Below are positions 53,321-63,153 of a stretch of 64,000 nucleotides of DNA, piece after piece. The position numbers and the translations under genes are program-made. The notes under the pieces are model-generated. The model was given only the letters and a program-made list of their open reading frames with translations, was not told the DNA's origin and searched no databases. The number at the start of each line of letters is the position of its first letter. Within the stretch, counting starts at the first letter, position 1. This DNA is from an uncultured Chromatiaceae bacterium (GTDB lineage: Bacteria > Pseudomonadota > Gammaproteobacteria > Enterobacterales > Alteromonadaceae), in NCBI GenBank assembly GCA_937978655.1, contig CALJUX010000037.1:1-64000 (forward strand), written 5' to 3'.

Positions 53321-54691
53321 ATGCAACTGAAAGGATTAGCTGCGGTGATCGCTGATTATATCCATCAGCGCAGGCAGCAAAAACTGGAACCGCTGGAAAA
53401 AGAGCTGGAAAGGGCACTCAAAGGCGCATCGGATGAAGTGTCTGTTGCGACCATTCGTAGTGATTTTGCTAAACAAATTCAGCAGTTGGATGAGCAATTT
53501 AATATTGCGAACTGGCTGGACGATGCGGCAAAGCGTGCCAAACAAATCAGTCTGGTCACCCACGCATTAAAGTTTACTCACGGTGATGCCCGTGGCAGCA
53601 GTGTGTTGTCGTTGCAATATTTACCCGAAACGGATTATTTGGTGACAGCAAACTTAGCATCGCCAGCTATTGATGCCGTGGGCAACGCTGCTGCGCTGGA
53701 TGTAGCTAAGTTATTGTTGCTTGAACATGAAGGCACGAGTCTGGCGCAAGCGCTGAGCCATGATGATTTCAGTGCTTTAAGCGGTTTTAGCAAAACAGCA
53801 GGACAGCTTAATGACTGGTGTAGCGGTTTAAAACTGGCCCTGGCGGACAAATCCCTGTCGAGCCATACACTGGCAAAACAGCTGTATTTTCCGGTAGGAA
53901 CCAATCAATACCATTTGTTAAGTCCGGTATTTGCCACGTCTTTAGCACATGCCTACAGCGAAAAAATAAATGCGACCCGCTACGGTGAAGAATCAAAACA
54001 AATCCGCGAAGCACGCAAAAACGATAAATTTCACCCGCAACCGGATGTCCGTTTTATCCAGACGGCTTTGCAAAGTTTTGGTGGCTCTAAACCGCAGAAT
54101 ATCTCTCAGTTAAATAGTCAGCGTGGTGGCAAAATGAACTTGTTGCCTTGCACCCCACCCAACTGGCAAAGCAGTTTAAAACCACCAGCACACCATAAAA
54201 GTATTTTTGCCAGCCGGGAAGTTAACCAAAGCTGTTGGCGCGAAGTGCAGGAATTACAGCGGTTTTTAAGCAGCGTAAAGCAACAAAACAGCACTTTGAA
54301 TATTCGCCGGGCTATCGCCGCCAGGGTCAACGATGTGATTGATCAGCTGCTGCATTATGCCGCTGAAATTCAGAGTCTGGATGCACACGCAGGCTGGAGC
54401 CAGCAAAACAGCGTGTTAAATCAGGCCGAAAAACTGTGGTTAGATCCAAAAAATCCAGACATGCAATTTCAGCAGCAAAGAGCCTTGCACAACTGGCAGC
54501 AACAGATTTGTGAGGCCTTTGGCAGCTGGTTAAATCATAAGCTCAATCATGGGTTAAAACATGACGGTTTGTTGTTTGCCAAAGTACAGCAGCAACACTG
54601 GAGCAAACTGCTGGCACCCCGGTTACGTGAGTATGAATTGGGTACTGAAGTGTTTCAACAGCAGCCAACACTGGCAGAGGTGCAGGCATGA
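53321..54691 (+). CDS. csy1: Csy1 (Cas8f), large subunit of the type I-F surveillance complex
   Basis: This 456-residue protein has the Csy1 pattern: an N-terminal helical part MQLKGLAAVIADYIHQRRQQ, then ATHALKF-like VTHALKFTHGDARGSSVL, KLYFPV-like KQLYFPVGTNQYHLLSPVFATSL, PQNISQLNSQRGG and a C-terminal helical part. In the I-F complex it recognises the CC PAM and, with Csy2, holds the 5' handle of the crRNA. AGGAGG lies 6 bp before the ATG. It is the first gene after the 381-bp regulatory gap and overlaps csy2 by ATGA. Confidence 0.93.
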   Translation: MQLKGLAAVIADYIHQRRQQKLEPLEKELERALKGASDEVSVATIRSDFAKQIQQLDEQFNIANWLDDAAKRAKQISLVTHALKFTHGDARGSSVLSLQYLPETDYLVTANLASPAIDAVGNAAALDVAKLLLLEHEGTSLAQALSHDDFSALSGFSKTAGQLNDWCSGLKLALADKSLSSHTLAKQLYFPVGTNQYHLLSPVFATSLAHAYSEKINATRYGEESKQIREARKNDKFHPQPDVRFIQTALQSFGGSKPQNISQLNSQRGGKMNLLPCTPPNWQSSLKPPAHHKSIFASREVNQSCWREVQELQRFLSSVKQQNSTLNIRRAIAARVNDVIDQLLHYAAEIQSLDAHAGWSQQNSVLNQAEKLWLDPKNPDMQFQQQRALHNWQQQICEAFGSWLNHKLNHGLKHDGLLFAKVQQQHWSKLLAPRLREYELGTEVFQQQPTLAEVQA

Positions 54692-55671
54692 GCCGCTATT
54701 TACTGTTGGAGAAAGTAAAGATTCAAAATGCCAACTGCATTGCTGGTTTGACTTATGGTTTTCCGGCCATCAGCCACTTTTTGGGTTTTACGCATGCTTT
54801 ATCGCGCAAGCTGGCACCAGACTTTGGTATTGAACTGAGCGGCTGTGCCGTGGTGTGTCATCAGCATCAGGTGCAGGCGTATCAACCGGATGGTTGGGGG
54901 GATTATATTTTTGCCCTGACTCGCAATCCATTAACCAAAGAAGGTAACACAGCCCCTATTGTTGAAGAAGGTCGGATGCACCTGACAGTGTCGTTAATTA
55001 TTGAATGCAAGGGCATTTTAGATGCAGCGGCCGTCGCGAGATTTACAGAAGCAGTAGCCAGCCAGTCATACCGGCAGCGAATGGCTGGCGGGCAGATTGT
55101 ATACCTGCATAACGTAAGTGTGTTTGCCGATGACGATATTGCCAGCCTGAGCAGGCAAGTCATGCGTAAAGTGCTGCCAGGATTTGTGTTGGCAGACCGG
55201 TCGTCATTGCTGAAACAGCATTATGCGCAGCAAAAAATGGTCAAACCGGATATCACGATGCTGGATGCCTGGCTGGATTTTGCCGCATTAACGTATCAGG
55301 CGGTACAACCGACATCGACAGGCTCAGCAGCTGCTGAGCCGCAAAAAGTGTTATGGCAATACCAGCCAAAACCTGCACCTGGCTATCTGGTACCTATCAC
55401 CATTGGTTATAAAGCGATTTCGCCTTTGTATCCGGCCGGCGCTGTGGCCAATAGCCGTGACCCGCAATCGCCATTTTGTTTTGTAGAGTCCGCTTACGGC
55501 GTCGGCGAGTGGTTAAGCCCGCATCGAATATACAATCTTGCCGACGTGATTTGGCGTTATCAGCACAGTGATGGTTGGTATACCTGTGGCACTAACGGCC
55601 AGCAAATAAATCCGCAATTGCATCCGGAGCAAGAGATATTGCTCGAAGATGAAACTGAAATGACTTATTAA
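54688..55671 (+). CDS. csy2: Csy2 (Cas5f)
   Basis: This 327-residue protein opens with LLLEKVKIQNANCIAGLTYG and has GFPAISHFLGFTHALSRKL, the RAMP-type start of Csy2. Later stretches are RMHLTVSLIIEC, FRMAGGQI-like RQRMAGGQIVYLHNV, YLVPITIGYKAISPLY and FCFVESAYGVGEWLSPHRIYNL. It caps the 5' end of the crRNA together with Csy1. The four-base overlap with csy1 and 20-bp gap to csy3 show a single transcription unit. Confidence 0.93.
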   Translation: MSRYLLLEKVKIQNANCIAGLTYGFPAISHFLGFTHALSRKLAPDFGIELSGCAVVCHQHQVQAYQPDGWGDYIFALTRNPLTKEGNTAPIVEEGRMHLTVSLIIECKGILDAAAVARFTEAVASQSYRQRMAGGQIVYLHNVSVFADDDIASLSRQVMRKVLPGFVLADRSSLLKQHYAQQKMVKPDITMLDAWLDFAALTYQAVQPTSTGSAAAEPQKVLWQYQPKPAPGYLVPITIGYKAISPLYPAGAVANSRDPQSPFCFVESAYGVGEWLSPHRIYNLADVIWRYQHSDGWYTCGTNGQQINPQLHPEQEILLEDETEMTY

Positions 55672-55691
55672 AACTAGAAGGAACTGAAATT

Positions 55692-56696
55692 ATGAGTACA
55701 AATCTTAAAACTGCTTCAGTGCTGGCGTTTGAAGCCAAACTGGCTACTTCTGATGCTGTCATGGCGAGCGGCAATTGGCAGGACCGCAATCAGTCCGAAT
55801 TATGGTATCCCATTCACATTGCAGAAAAAGCTGTGAGGGGGACCATTTCAAACCGCTTAAAATCTGCATTGGCCAGCGACCCGGCAAAAGTTGACGCCGA
55901 AGTGCAAAAAGCTAACTTACAGACGGTCGACAATGCCGCGTTACCTTTTGAGCATGACACCTTAAAAGTGAGTTTTACCTTAAGAGTTTTAGGTGATTTA
56001 GCGACCCCTTCTACCTGTAATGCGCCGGATTACCAGGGGGCACTAGCCCAACTGATCAATGGTTATATCAGCCAGCATGGTTTTGCTGAGCTGGCCCGTC
56101 GTTATGCCTGCAATATTGCCAATGGCCGGTTTTTGTGGCGCAACAGAGTTGGCGCAGAAGCAATAGAAGTGCAGGTGACAACAAAAGATCAGCGGTTGGT
56201 GTTTAACAGTCACAATTTTAATCTGCATGACTTTACACAACAGAGCGCAGAGTTAAATGCATTGGCGGCAGTAATTGAAAGTGGTTTGGCAGGGCACGCT
56301 TATGCTCTGTTAACTGTGTATGCTTTTGTAAAATTGGGGGCAGGCCAGGCGATTTATCCATCGCAGGAATTGGTGATGGCTGCTGGTAAAGAAGGTAAAA
56401 GTAAGTTTTTGTACCAACTCAATGGTGTAGCCGCAATGCATTCGCAAAAAATTGGCAACGCCCTGCGTACTATCGACACCTGGCATCCGGAAACCTCGGA
56501 TGTCGGAGCTATTGCCGTGGAGCCTTATGGTTCAGTGACAAACAGAGGCAAAGCTTATCGTCAGCCCAAAGATAAACTGGATTTCTACAATTTACTGGAC
56601 AACTGGGTGCTAAAAGGCAAAGCACCTGAGGTTGACCAACAACACTATGTGATGGCGATGTTTATCCGTGGTGGTGTGTTTGGTGAAGCGGGCTAG
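55692..56696 (+). CDS. csy3: Csy3 (Cas7f), backbone subunit
   Basis: This 334-residue protein has the Csy3 pattern: LKTASVLAFEAKLATSDAVM, RGTISNRLKSAL, TLKVSFTLRVL, ARRYACNIANGRFLWRNRVG and AIAVEPYGSVTNRGKAYRQP. In type I-F complexes six copies wrap a 32-nt spacer; a 20-nt spacer such as that of the mini-CRISPR would assemble fewer copies. AAGGAACTG lies just before the ATG. Confidence 0.95.
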   Translation: MSTNLKTASVLAFEAKLATSDAVMASGNWQDRNQSELWYPIHIAEKAVRGTISNRLKSALASDPAKVDAEVQKANLQTVDNAALPFEHDTLKVSFTLRVLGDLATPSTCNAPDYQGALAQLINGYISQHGFAELARRYACNIANGRFLWRNRVGAEAIEVQVTTKDQRLVFNSHNFNLHDFTQQSAELNALAAVIESGLAGHAYALLTVYAFVKLGAGQAIYPSQELVMAAGKEGKSKFLYQLNGVAAMHSQKIGNALRTIDTWHPETSDVGAIAVEPYGSVTNRGKAYRQPKDKLDFYNLLDNWVLKGKAPEVDQQHYVMAMFIRGGVFGEAG

Positions 56697-56705
56697 GAGG
56701 CGCTG

Positions 56706-57275
56706 ATGGATAGTTATATTGAAATCCGTTTACTGCCAGACTTCGAACTGGACGGCAACTTTCTGCTCAACAGTTTGTGTTCAAAGTTGCACGTAGTCCT
56801 GAGTAATGCTGGGGCAGGGCGAATCGGGCTCAGCTTTCCGGAGTTCAAGCTGTACGGGCGCTCCTTAGGGCAAAAAGTCCGATTGCACGGGCACGCAGCA
56901 GATCTACAAAAATTGATGGCTGCGAACTGGCTGCAGGGACTGCGCGATTATTGCCACTGTAGTGAAATCGCCACAGTACCGGCCAATGCCAGACAGTGTT
57001 ATTTCGCCAGAATTCAACAAAAAAGCGCTGAAAACAAAAGGCGTCGGTCGGTGAAAAAAGGCTGGCTGACTGAAGAGCAGGCGCTGAGTCAAATCCCCGA
57101 AAATGGCCAAAAGCAGTTGCGACTGCCGTATTTACAGCTAAAAAGCCGGACGACCCAACAGCAACTGATGGTTTTTATTGAACAAGGCCCAGTTACAGAT
57201 CTTCAGGTTATTGGCACTTTTAACTCTTACGGCTTAAGCCGAAGTAGTGAAAAAGTAACGGTCCCCTGGTTCTGA
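56706..57275 (+). CDS. cas6f: Cas6f (Csy4) crRNA endonuclease
   Basis: This 189-residue protein aligns in register with Pseudomonas Csy4. His29 is in SKLHVVLSNAG, and Ser147 in YLQLKSRTT occupies the place of the catalytic Ser148. The arginine-rich helix SAENKRRRSVKKGW (about 107-120) would sit in the major groove of the repeat hairpin. It cuts 3' of the GGCAG stem, leaving the eight-base handle CTCAGAAA. The pseudo-repeat stems keep all five pairs and the closing C-G pair, so they should remain substrates. The array begins 130 bp downstream. Confidence 0.95.
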   Translation: MDSYIEIRLLPDFELDGNFLLNSLCSKLHVVLSNAGAGRIGLSFPEFKLYGRSLGQKVRLHGHAADLQKLMAANWLQGLRDYCHCSEIATVPANARQCYFARIQQKSAENKRRRSVKKGWLTEEQALSQIPENGQKQLRLPYLQLKSRTTQQQLMVFIEQGPVTDLQVIGTFNSYGLSRSSEKVTVPWF

Positions 57276-57405
57276 CCCTTTTTTTGTGAGCCGCTGCGCA
57301 GCCCTTTATTGATAAGGGCTGCGAGTGCGCATAGAAAAAATGGGTTTAGCACTGCAAGTAGGGGAAGCTCTTTTAAAATCAGATGTTTATTGGTTTAATT
57401 CGTTA
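57276..57405 (+). promoter_or_regulatory. CRISPR leader
   Basis: This AT-rich 130 bp lies between cas6f and the first repeat. A 10-bp hairpin (CGCAGCCCTT with AAGGGCTGCG, 57297-57323) may end the csy transcript. The last 80 bp would hold the array promoter and integration signals. Leader position agrees with decay of repeats at the far end. Confidence 0.7.
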
Positions 57406-60400
57406 GTTCACTGCCGAACAGGCAGCTCAGAAAATACCCGGTACCATCGCTAACTGCTGCTGCGGGTTCACTGCCGAACAGGCAGCTCAGAAAGTTGCGA
57501 AAGCGCCTTCCAGCTGATAGCCGATGTTCACTGCCGAACAGGCAGCTCAGAAAAGAAACCGCGCTGCCTGAATCGCTGAGGCTTGGTTCACTGCCGAACA
57601 GGCAGCTCAGAAAGCTTGATTGTAAGGGCGATGTGTACGTGTGGAAGTTCACTGCCGAACAGGCAGCTCAGAAAATCTGGCCAAGTTCTTTTCGACGTTC
57701 ATCGAAGTTCACTGCCGAACAGGCAGCTCAGAAAGTGCAGCTGCGAATAATGCCGTCGGGCTGCTTGTTCACTGCCGAACAGGCAGCTCAGAAAATCCGG
57801 CAAATTATCAGCGAGTGCCAACGCGAGTTCACTGCCGAACAGGCAGCTCAGAAAGGTGGCGGTAAGACCGTCGTGCTATCGGATATGTTCACTGCCGAAC
57901 AGGCAGCTCAGAAATGTAGTCGCCCGTGCTGTCGCTGATTGCGTTGGTTCACTGCCGAACAGGCAGCTCAGAAAACACCGCACGCGCCCGGTTAGTCACG
58001 GCGTGGGTTCACTGCCGAACAGGCAGCTCAGAAAAACTACGCGATCCCCTACGAGCTGAACCCTGCAGTTCACTGCCGAACAGGCAGCTCAGAAAAAAGT
58101 AATGCGACACGAGCCCAGGCGTGCACTGTTCACTGCCGAACAGGCAGCTCAGAAATGCGACGCTACCGGCACGCCGTGCGATGGTCAGTTCACTGCCGAA
58201 CAGGCAGCTCAGAAATTAGAGGTCGCCACGCCTGTAGCTGCACCAGTGTTCACTGCCGAACAGGCAGCTCAGAAAAAGTGATGCAGCTGCGACCATACCA
58301 GCTTAAATGTTCACTGCCGAACAGGCAGCTCAGAAATGGTCGGCTATGCCATCGACGCCGAGCTGCTCGTTCACTGCCGAACAGGCAGCTCAGAAACAGC
58401 TGTACACTTTGATCACGCCGGAGGTCTGGTTCACTGCCGAACAGGCAGCTCAGAAAACAGCATCGGGGCTATTCTCTACACCTAATGCGTTCACTGCCGA
58501 ACAGGCAGCTCAGAAACAACCAGTGAGCGCCGTTCTGAGTGGTATGCAGTTCACTGCCGAACAGGCAGCTCAGAAATGGGCGTCCGTCTGTGCCGTTGAT
58601 ACCTGAACGTTCACTGCCGAACAGGCAGCTCAGAAAAACACCAAAACCGGCGACGTGACAACGGCAGTGTTCACTGCCGAACAGGCAGCTCAGAAAATAC
58701 CAAGTGCAGACACAGTGCGAATGGCTTGCGTTCACTGCCGAACAGGCAGCTCAGAAAACACCTGTCAGCGCTGGCAGCACAAAGCTTTCGTTCACTGCCG
58801 AACAGGCAGCTCAGAAACAGCTGAGACTTGCCACCACCTCCAGCGGTAATGTTCACTGCCGAACAGGCAGCTCAGAAAAGCATGATGGCGGCCTTAGTCG
58901 TCGGTTCTGCGTTCACTGCCGAACAGGCAGCTCAGAAAGAATGAAAAACCGGCGCGAACATTGGGTACCGCGTTCACTGCCGAACAGGCAGCTCAGAAAA
59001 ATTTGCGGTGATACCCTTGCGGGTCATTTTGGTTCACTGCCGAACAGGCAGCTCAGAAAGGCCTGAACCCAAAACGATACAGCGGATCCGTGTTCACTGC
59101 CGAACAGGCAGCTCAGAAAGAAAGCCGTGCCGACCTGACCAGCCCCTAGTAAGTTCACTGCCGAACAGGCAGCTCAGAAATGCTGCAGGGCATTAATTCC
59201 TTGGCCTATTGAGTTCACTGCCGAACAGGCAGCTCAGAAATGAATTCAACTTATCACAAGGTTTGTGTTTTAGTTCACTGCCGAACAGGCAGCTCAGAAA
59301 AGCAAATTCCCAAATATCAGCAGATGGTTGGGGTTCACTGCCGAACAGGCAGCTCAGAAATTGCTGGCCGCGGGCGGCTGGGAAACCAAAGCGTTCACTG
59401 CCGAACAGGCAGCTCAGAAAACAAGCACAATATTTTGACTCTTTAGGCGTACGTTCACTGCCGAACAGGCAGCTCAGAAAAATTACCTTTTCAGCAGCCA
59501 GTTGCATCAGATGTTCACTGCCGAACAGGCAGCTCAGAAAAGCGGTAAATGCGCTTAGTGTCGCATCAAGGGGTTCACTGCCGAACAGGCAGCTCAGAAA
59601 TATGCGCCTGAGCAGCTTGAAGAAGTGGTTGAGTTCACTGCCGAACAGGCAGCTCAGAAATGGTGGTGCAGATGGCGTGACATTGATAATCAGTTCACTG
59701 CCGAACAGGCAGCTCAGAAAGGCTCATTAAAACCTATCTCACTGGCCATCATGTTCACTGCCGAACAGGCAGCTCAGAAAAACACTGCGCGCCCGCGCAC
59801 TGGTCACGCCAGGTTCACTGCCGAACAGGCAGCTCAGAAATCGTTGAAAATCTGAGTTAATCGCTTGAATGGGTTCACTGCCGAACAGGCAGCTCAGAAA
59901 AAACAGGATGCAGGCCCGGATAAAGGCCCAAAGTTCACTGCCGAACAGGCAGCTCAGAAAATGACCACCGAAATCAAATACGAGGTCACGCCGTTCACTG
60001 CCGAACAGGCAGCTCAGAAAATTATTAAAAGAATGAGTCATATCTCGGGCACGTTCACTGCCGAACAGGCAGCTCAGAAAAAATATCATGATAATGAGGA
60101 TGGAAACCATTAGTTCACTGCCGAACAGGCAGCTCAGAAATGACGGATGCGGACTTTGTAAAGCGGTACATTGTTCACTGCCGAACAGGCAGCTCAGAAA
60201 GTCACAGGCACACTGATATGCCGGCAAGAAAAGTTCACTGCCGAACAGGCAGCTCAGAAAGGGTACCAATGGACCCTGCTGAACGACTGCATGTTCACTG
60301 CCGAACAGGCAGCTCAGAAAAAAACTTATGTAGTTGTGGTGCGTGTTGAACAGTTCACTGCCGAACAGGCAGCTCAGAAACATAGTGGCGGTGCATCGAG

Positions 60401-61700
60401 AGGTACTCTTTGGTTCACTGCCGAACAGGCAGCTCAGAAAATAGTGGTGCCACCGTTCACGCTGGCCAGCTTGTTCACTGCCGAACAGGCAGCTCAGAAA
60501 CATATCCACCAAAGCGCGGCGCGCCAGTTCGCGTTCACTGCCGAACAGGCAGCTCAGAAAAAACTGATGCTTGTCATCGCGGTTTCCTCTAAGTTCACTG
60601 CCGAACAGGCAGCTCAGAAAATGCTGCAGCGGTTTATCAGGGGTGCGGTTAAGTTCACTGCCGAACAGGCAGCTCAGAAAATAAGAGTAACCAGCAGCCG
60701 ATACCACCCCATGTTCACTGCCGAACAGGCAGCTCAGAAAATCGATAACCCGGTACCAGCATCATCGAATCGGTTCACTGCCGAACAGGCAGCTCAGAAA
60801 ACAGATAAATCGTCTGTACTGGCAGCGGTACCGTTCACTGCCGAACAGGCAGCTCAGAAAGAAAAAATATGCCGAAAAACTGGAAACCTTGAGTTCACTG
60901 CCGAACAGGCAGCTCAGAAAGTTTCAAAGTGTCACACCCTAAACATATGATTGTTCACTGCCGAACAGGCAGCTCAGAAAAATACATCACGGTTCGGTAA
61001 ATCATCAATGATGTTCACTGCCGAACAGGCAGCTCAGAAAGTTCGATGCGTTCACCTAGCTTCTCTACTTCGGTTCACTGCCGAACAGGCAGCTCAGAAA
61101 TGATGCAATCATTGTAGTCACTGTTATAACAGGTTCACTGCCGAACAGGCAGCTCAGAAAAGGTACCAGCATCATCGAATCGTTATTATCTGGTTCACTG
61201 CCGAACAGGCAGCTCAGAAATGTTGCATCAGTGCATTGTTGGCGGTCATGTCGTTCACTGCCGAACAGGCAGCTCAGAAAATGCGGTCTTTATCTGGTTT
61301 TCCGTTGATGCCGTTCACTGCCGAACAGGCAGCTCAGAAAATATTCGATTCGGCTCCCGCTGATGCTTGCTGGTTCACTGCCGAACAGGCAGCTCAGAAA
61401 TTGTCCAGCCGGTAACGCACGCGCGTGCCGATGTTCACTGCCGAACAGGCAGCTCAGAAATATAGGCCAACCAAGACCAACTTTGCTAATTGGTTCACTG
61501 CCGAACAGGCAGCTCAGAAATGCAGATAGCAAACACAAAATGCGGCTGGCGAGTTCACTGCCGAACAGGCAGCTCAGAAAGAGCTGTTTTAAGCTGTTAA
61601 ACAGGCTTTCAAGTTCACCGCCGAACAGGCAGCTCAGAAAGGGCAAAGATGCCAGAAAAAGCAAAAAGCTTCGTTCACTGCCGAGCAGGCAGTTCAGATA
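57406..61700 (+). CRISPR. Type I-F CRISPR array, 72 repeats and 71 spacers
   Basis: The repeat is 28 bp: GTTCA, stem CTGCC, loop GAACA, stem GGCAG, handle CTCAGAAA. Spacers are 32 bp except seven of 33 bp (inferred from phase shifts of the repeat). The first repeat starts at 57406 next to the leader. Repeats are otherwise uniform. The next-to-last has T to C at 61619, and the last (61673-61700) differs at three positions, marking the old, leader-distal end. A further remnant, GGCTCAGAAA, follows at 61705. Two spacers (60741 and 61161 region) share 21 bases. Counted by eye from a regular 60-bp period. Confidence 0.97.
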
Positions 61701-62139
61701 CGCTGGCTCAGAAATGGCCCGGTACTTTCCAGCGCATCGCATGCCGATCCAAAGCCAAAATGAATTGTTCTTCACTTGATCATCACCCAGCACCAATCGT
61801 CTGCATCAGCCACCCATCGCAACACCAGTTGCTTTTCCTGCGAAATGGCGTATGGTGCGGTTTCATCTGGTTGTTATGCATGGCGTGCTGATGCGCGGGT
61901 TGCTGACCAGTTTCCTTTTTCCCAATTCATTCAGAGGTTGTAGTGTCGCTGTTTATCGCGCTGATGCTGTTATCTGTGTTTACTGCCTGCCTTTCTTAAG
62001 CCGGTTCCGCGCTGCGGGGCCGGCGCTGTCTGTGTTTTCTTCTTGATGGTTCATAACTGAATTTGTGATTGCTGAGCCGCTGTCTCAGCACCGGCGCCGG
62101 ATTTAAACCGGCCTGTGGTGCTGCGCGCTGCTCAGCAAA
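61701..62139. other. Array-distal intergenic region
   Basis: A repeat remnant (GGCTCAGAAA at 61705-61714) marks the decayed end of the array. An 18-codon frame from GTG 61943 to 61999, with AGAGG upstream, reads as a hydrophobic signal-like peptide (MSLFIALMLLSVFTACLS); it is too short to call. Nothing else recognisable. Confidence 0.4.
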
Positions 62140-62550
62140 ATGGCGGAATTTATGCTGAAGTTTTTTGCGTTACCGGCGCTGGCCGGTACTGCGGCTGCGC
62201 GCTGGCTGGCGCTGCGGTCGGTGTGGCCATTGCGCGTGGCTGCGCTTTGGCGGGTGCAACAGTTTGTGCCGGCAGAGGTTGCGGCCAATGCATCAGCGGG
62301 TGCGCAGCCTGGGCATTGGTTGTTGTTAAAAGAAAGCCAGAGTGGCCGCCAGCAATGGTTGCAATTGGTCTGGCCGGCACAGGCCAGGCCGGCGCATGGC
62401 CGTATTTCGGTGTTATCGCCGCTCGGGCAGGCGCTGTCGGGTCAGTTGCCGGGCGCAACTATCCACCTGCGTGTGCTTGGCGTGCAGTTTCAATTTCAGT
62501 TGCAGGAAATGCTGTTGGTGCGGCGCAAGCCGCCGCGCCGCGGTGCCTGA
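62140..62550 (+). CDS. GreA/GreB-Rnk-like C-terminal domain protein
   Basis: This 136-residue protein begins with a hydrophobic, Ala- and Leu-rich N-terminus (MLKFFALPALAGTAAARWLA). Its second half, WLLLKESQSGRQQWLQLVWP, then GRISVLSPLGQALSGQL and ATIHLRVLGVQFQFQLQEM, has the strand pattern of the FKBP-like GreA/GreB/Rnk C-terminal domain, best seen in RISVLSPLG. A start at 62152 is possible. It lacks the Gre coiled coil, so it would bind RNA polymerase without the transcript-cleavage finger, if it binds at all. The rnk-like gene follows 56 bp downstream. Confidence 0.5.
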   Translation: MAEFMLKFFALPALAGTAAARWLALRSVWPLRVAALWRVQQFVPAEVAANASAGAQPGHWLLLKESQSGRQQWLQLVWPAQARPAHGRISVLSPLGQALSGQLPGATIHLRVLGVQFQFQLQEMLLVRRKPPRRGA

Positions 62551-62606
62551 CTGAATCACCCCGCCGGTCAGCACGGCTGGCGGATTTTAGCTGTGAAGGA
62601 GTGTGT

Positions 62607-63077
62607 ATGAGAGAAAAACTAACGGATATTACCTTGTCGCTGAGCGACTTTGACAAATTGGAGGCCTTGCTGGACAGCCTGCCGCCAGCCGACCCGGCCC
62701 GGCAGGAAAAAGCCGGCAGCTTAAGCCATGCGCTGGCGCGGGCCATGCTGTGCCATGCCAGTGAAATGCCGCCCGATGTGGTGACCTTACATTCCAGGCT
62801 GACCGTGCGGCTTGGGCAACGCGAAAGTAAAACCCTGACGCTGGTGCTGCCGGATGAACAGCAGGCCGGCCGGACGGATTTGTTGTCGGTGCTGGCGCCG
62901 GTGGGGACAGCGGTGTTAGGGCTTAGCGTCGGCGCTTCGGTGTTATGGCCGATGCCAAACGGCATTTTGCAGCACATTGAAGTATTAACGCTGCATTATC
63001 AGCCGGAGCGCGACCTGCATCATGGTGCCGCCGCGCGTCAGGACAGTCAGGGCAAAATGCGGCTGCTGCCACAGTAG
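62607..63077 (+). CDS. Rnk-like nucleoside diphosphate kinase regulator / GreA-GreB family protein
   Basis: This 156-residue protein starts at ATG 62607, 6-7 bp after AAGGAG; the longer frame back to 62115 is not supported. A short N-terminal helix pair (LSDFDKLEALLDSL) is followed by VVTLHSRLTVRLGQRESKTLT, LVLPDEQQAGRTDLLSVLAP, VGTAVLGLSVGASVLWPMPN and EVLTLHYQPE. This matches Rnk and stand-alone Gre C-terminal domains. Rnk binds RNA polymerase but lacks cleavage activity. With the gene at 62140 it forms a tandem pair of related domains. Confidence 0.75.
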   Translation: MREKLTDITLSLSDFDKLEALLDSLPPADPARQEKAGSLSHALARAMLCHASEMPPDVVTLHSRLTVRLGQRESKTLTLVLPDEQQAGRTDLLSVLAPVGTAVLGLSVGASVLWPMPNGILQHIEVLTLHYQPERDLHHGAAARQDSQGKMRLLPQ

Positions 63078-63153
63078 CAGGACTGCAGTCGTTTAAAGTA
63101 CAAAGCGTGTGCAGCAGCATTGCCGGGGGGCAGCGCTGCTGCGAACGGCTGCC

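Noticed and set aside
57395..61796. Many reading frames on both strands across the array, up to 322 codons, with repeated motifs such as FTAEQAAQK or FLSCLFGSE
   Set aside because: They are translations of the 28-bp repeat and 32-bp spacers in a 60-bp period divisible by three, so frames stay open. They are not genes.
61943..61999. 18-residue hydrophobic peptide frame with a ribosome-like site
   Set aside because: Too short and without a conserved neighbour. It is mentioned only in the description of the gap.
62115..62606. Longer N-terminal extension of the Rnk-like protein (320 codons in total)
   Set aside because: The extension is a shifted frame over the gene at 62140; the ATG at 62607 has AAGGAG and starts the conserved domain.
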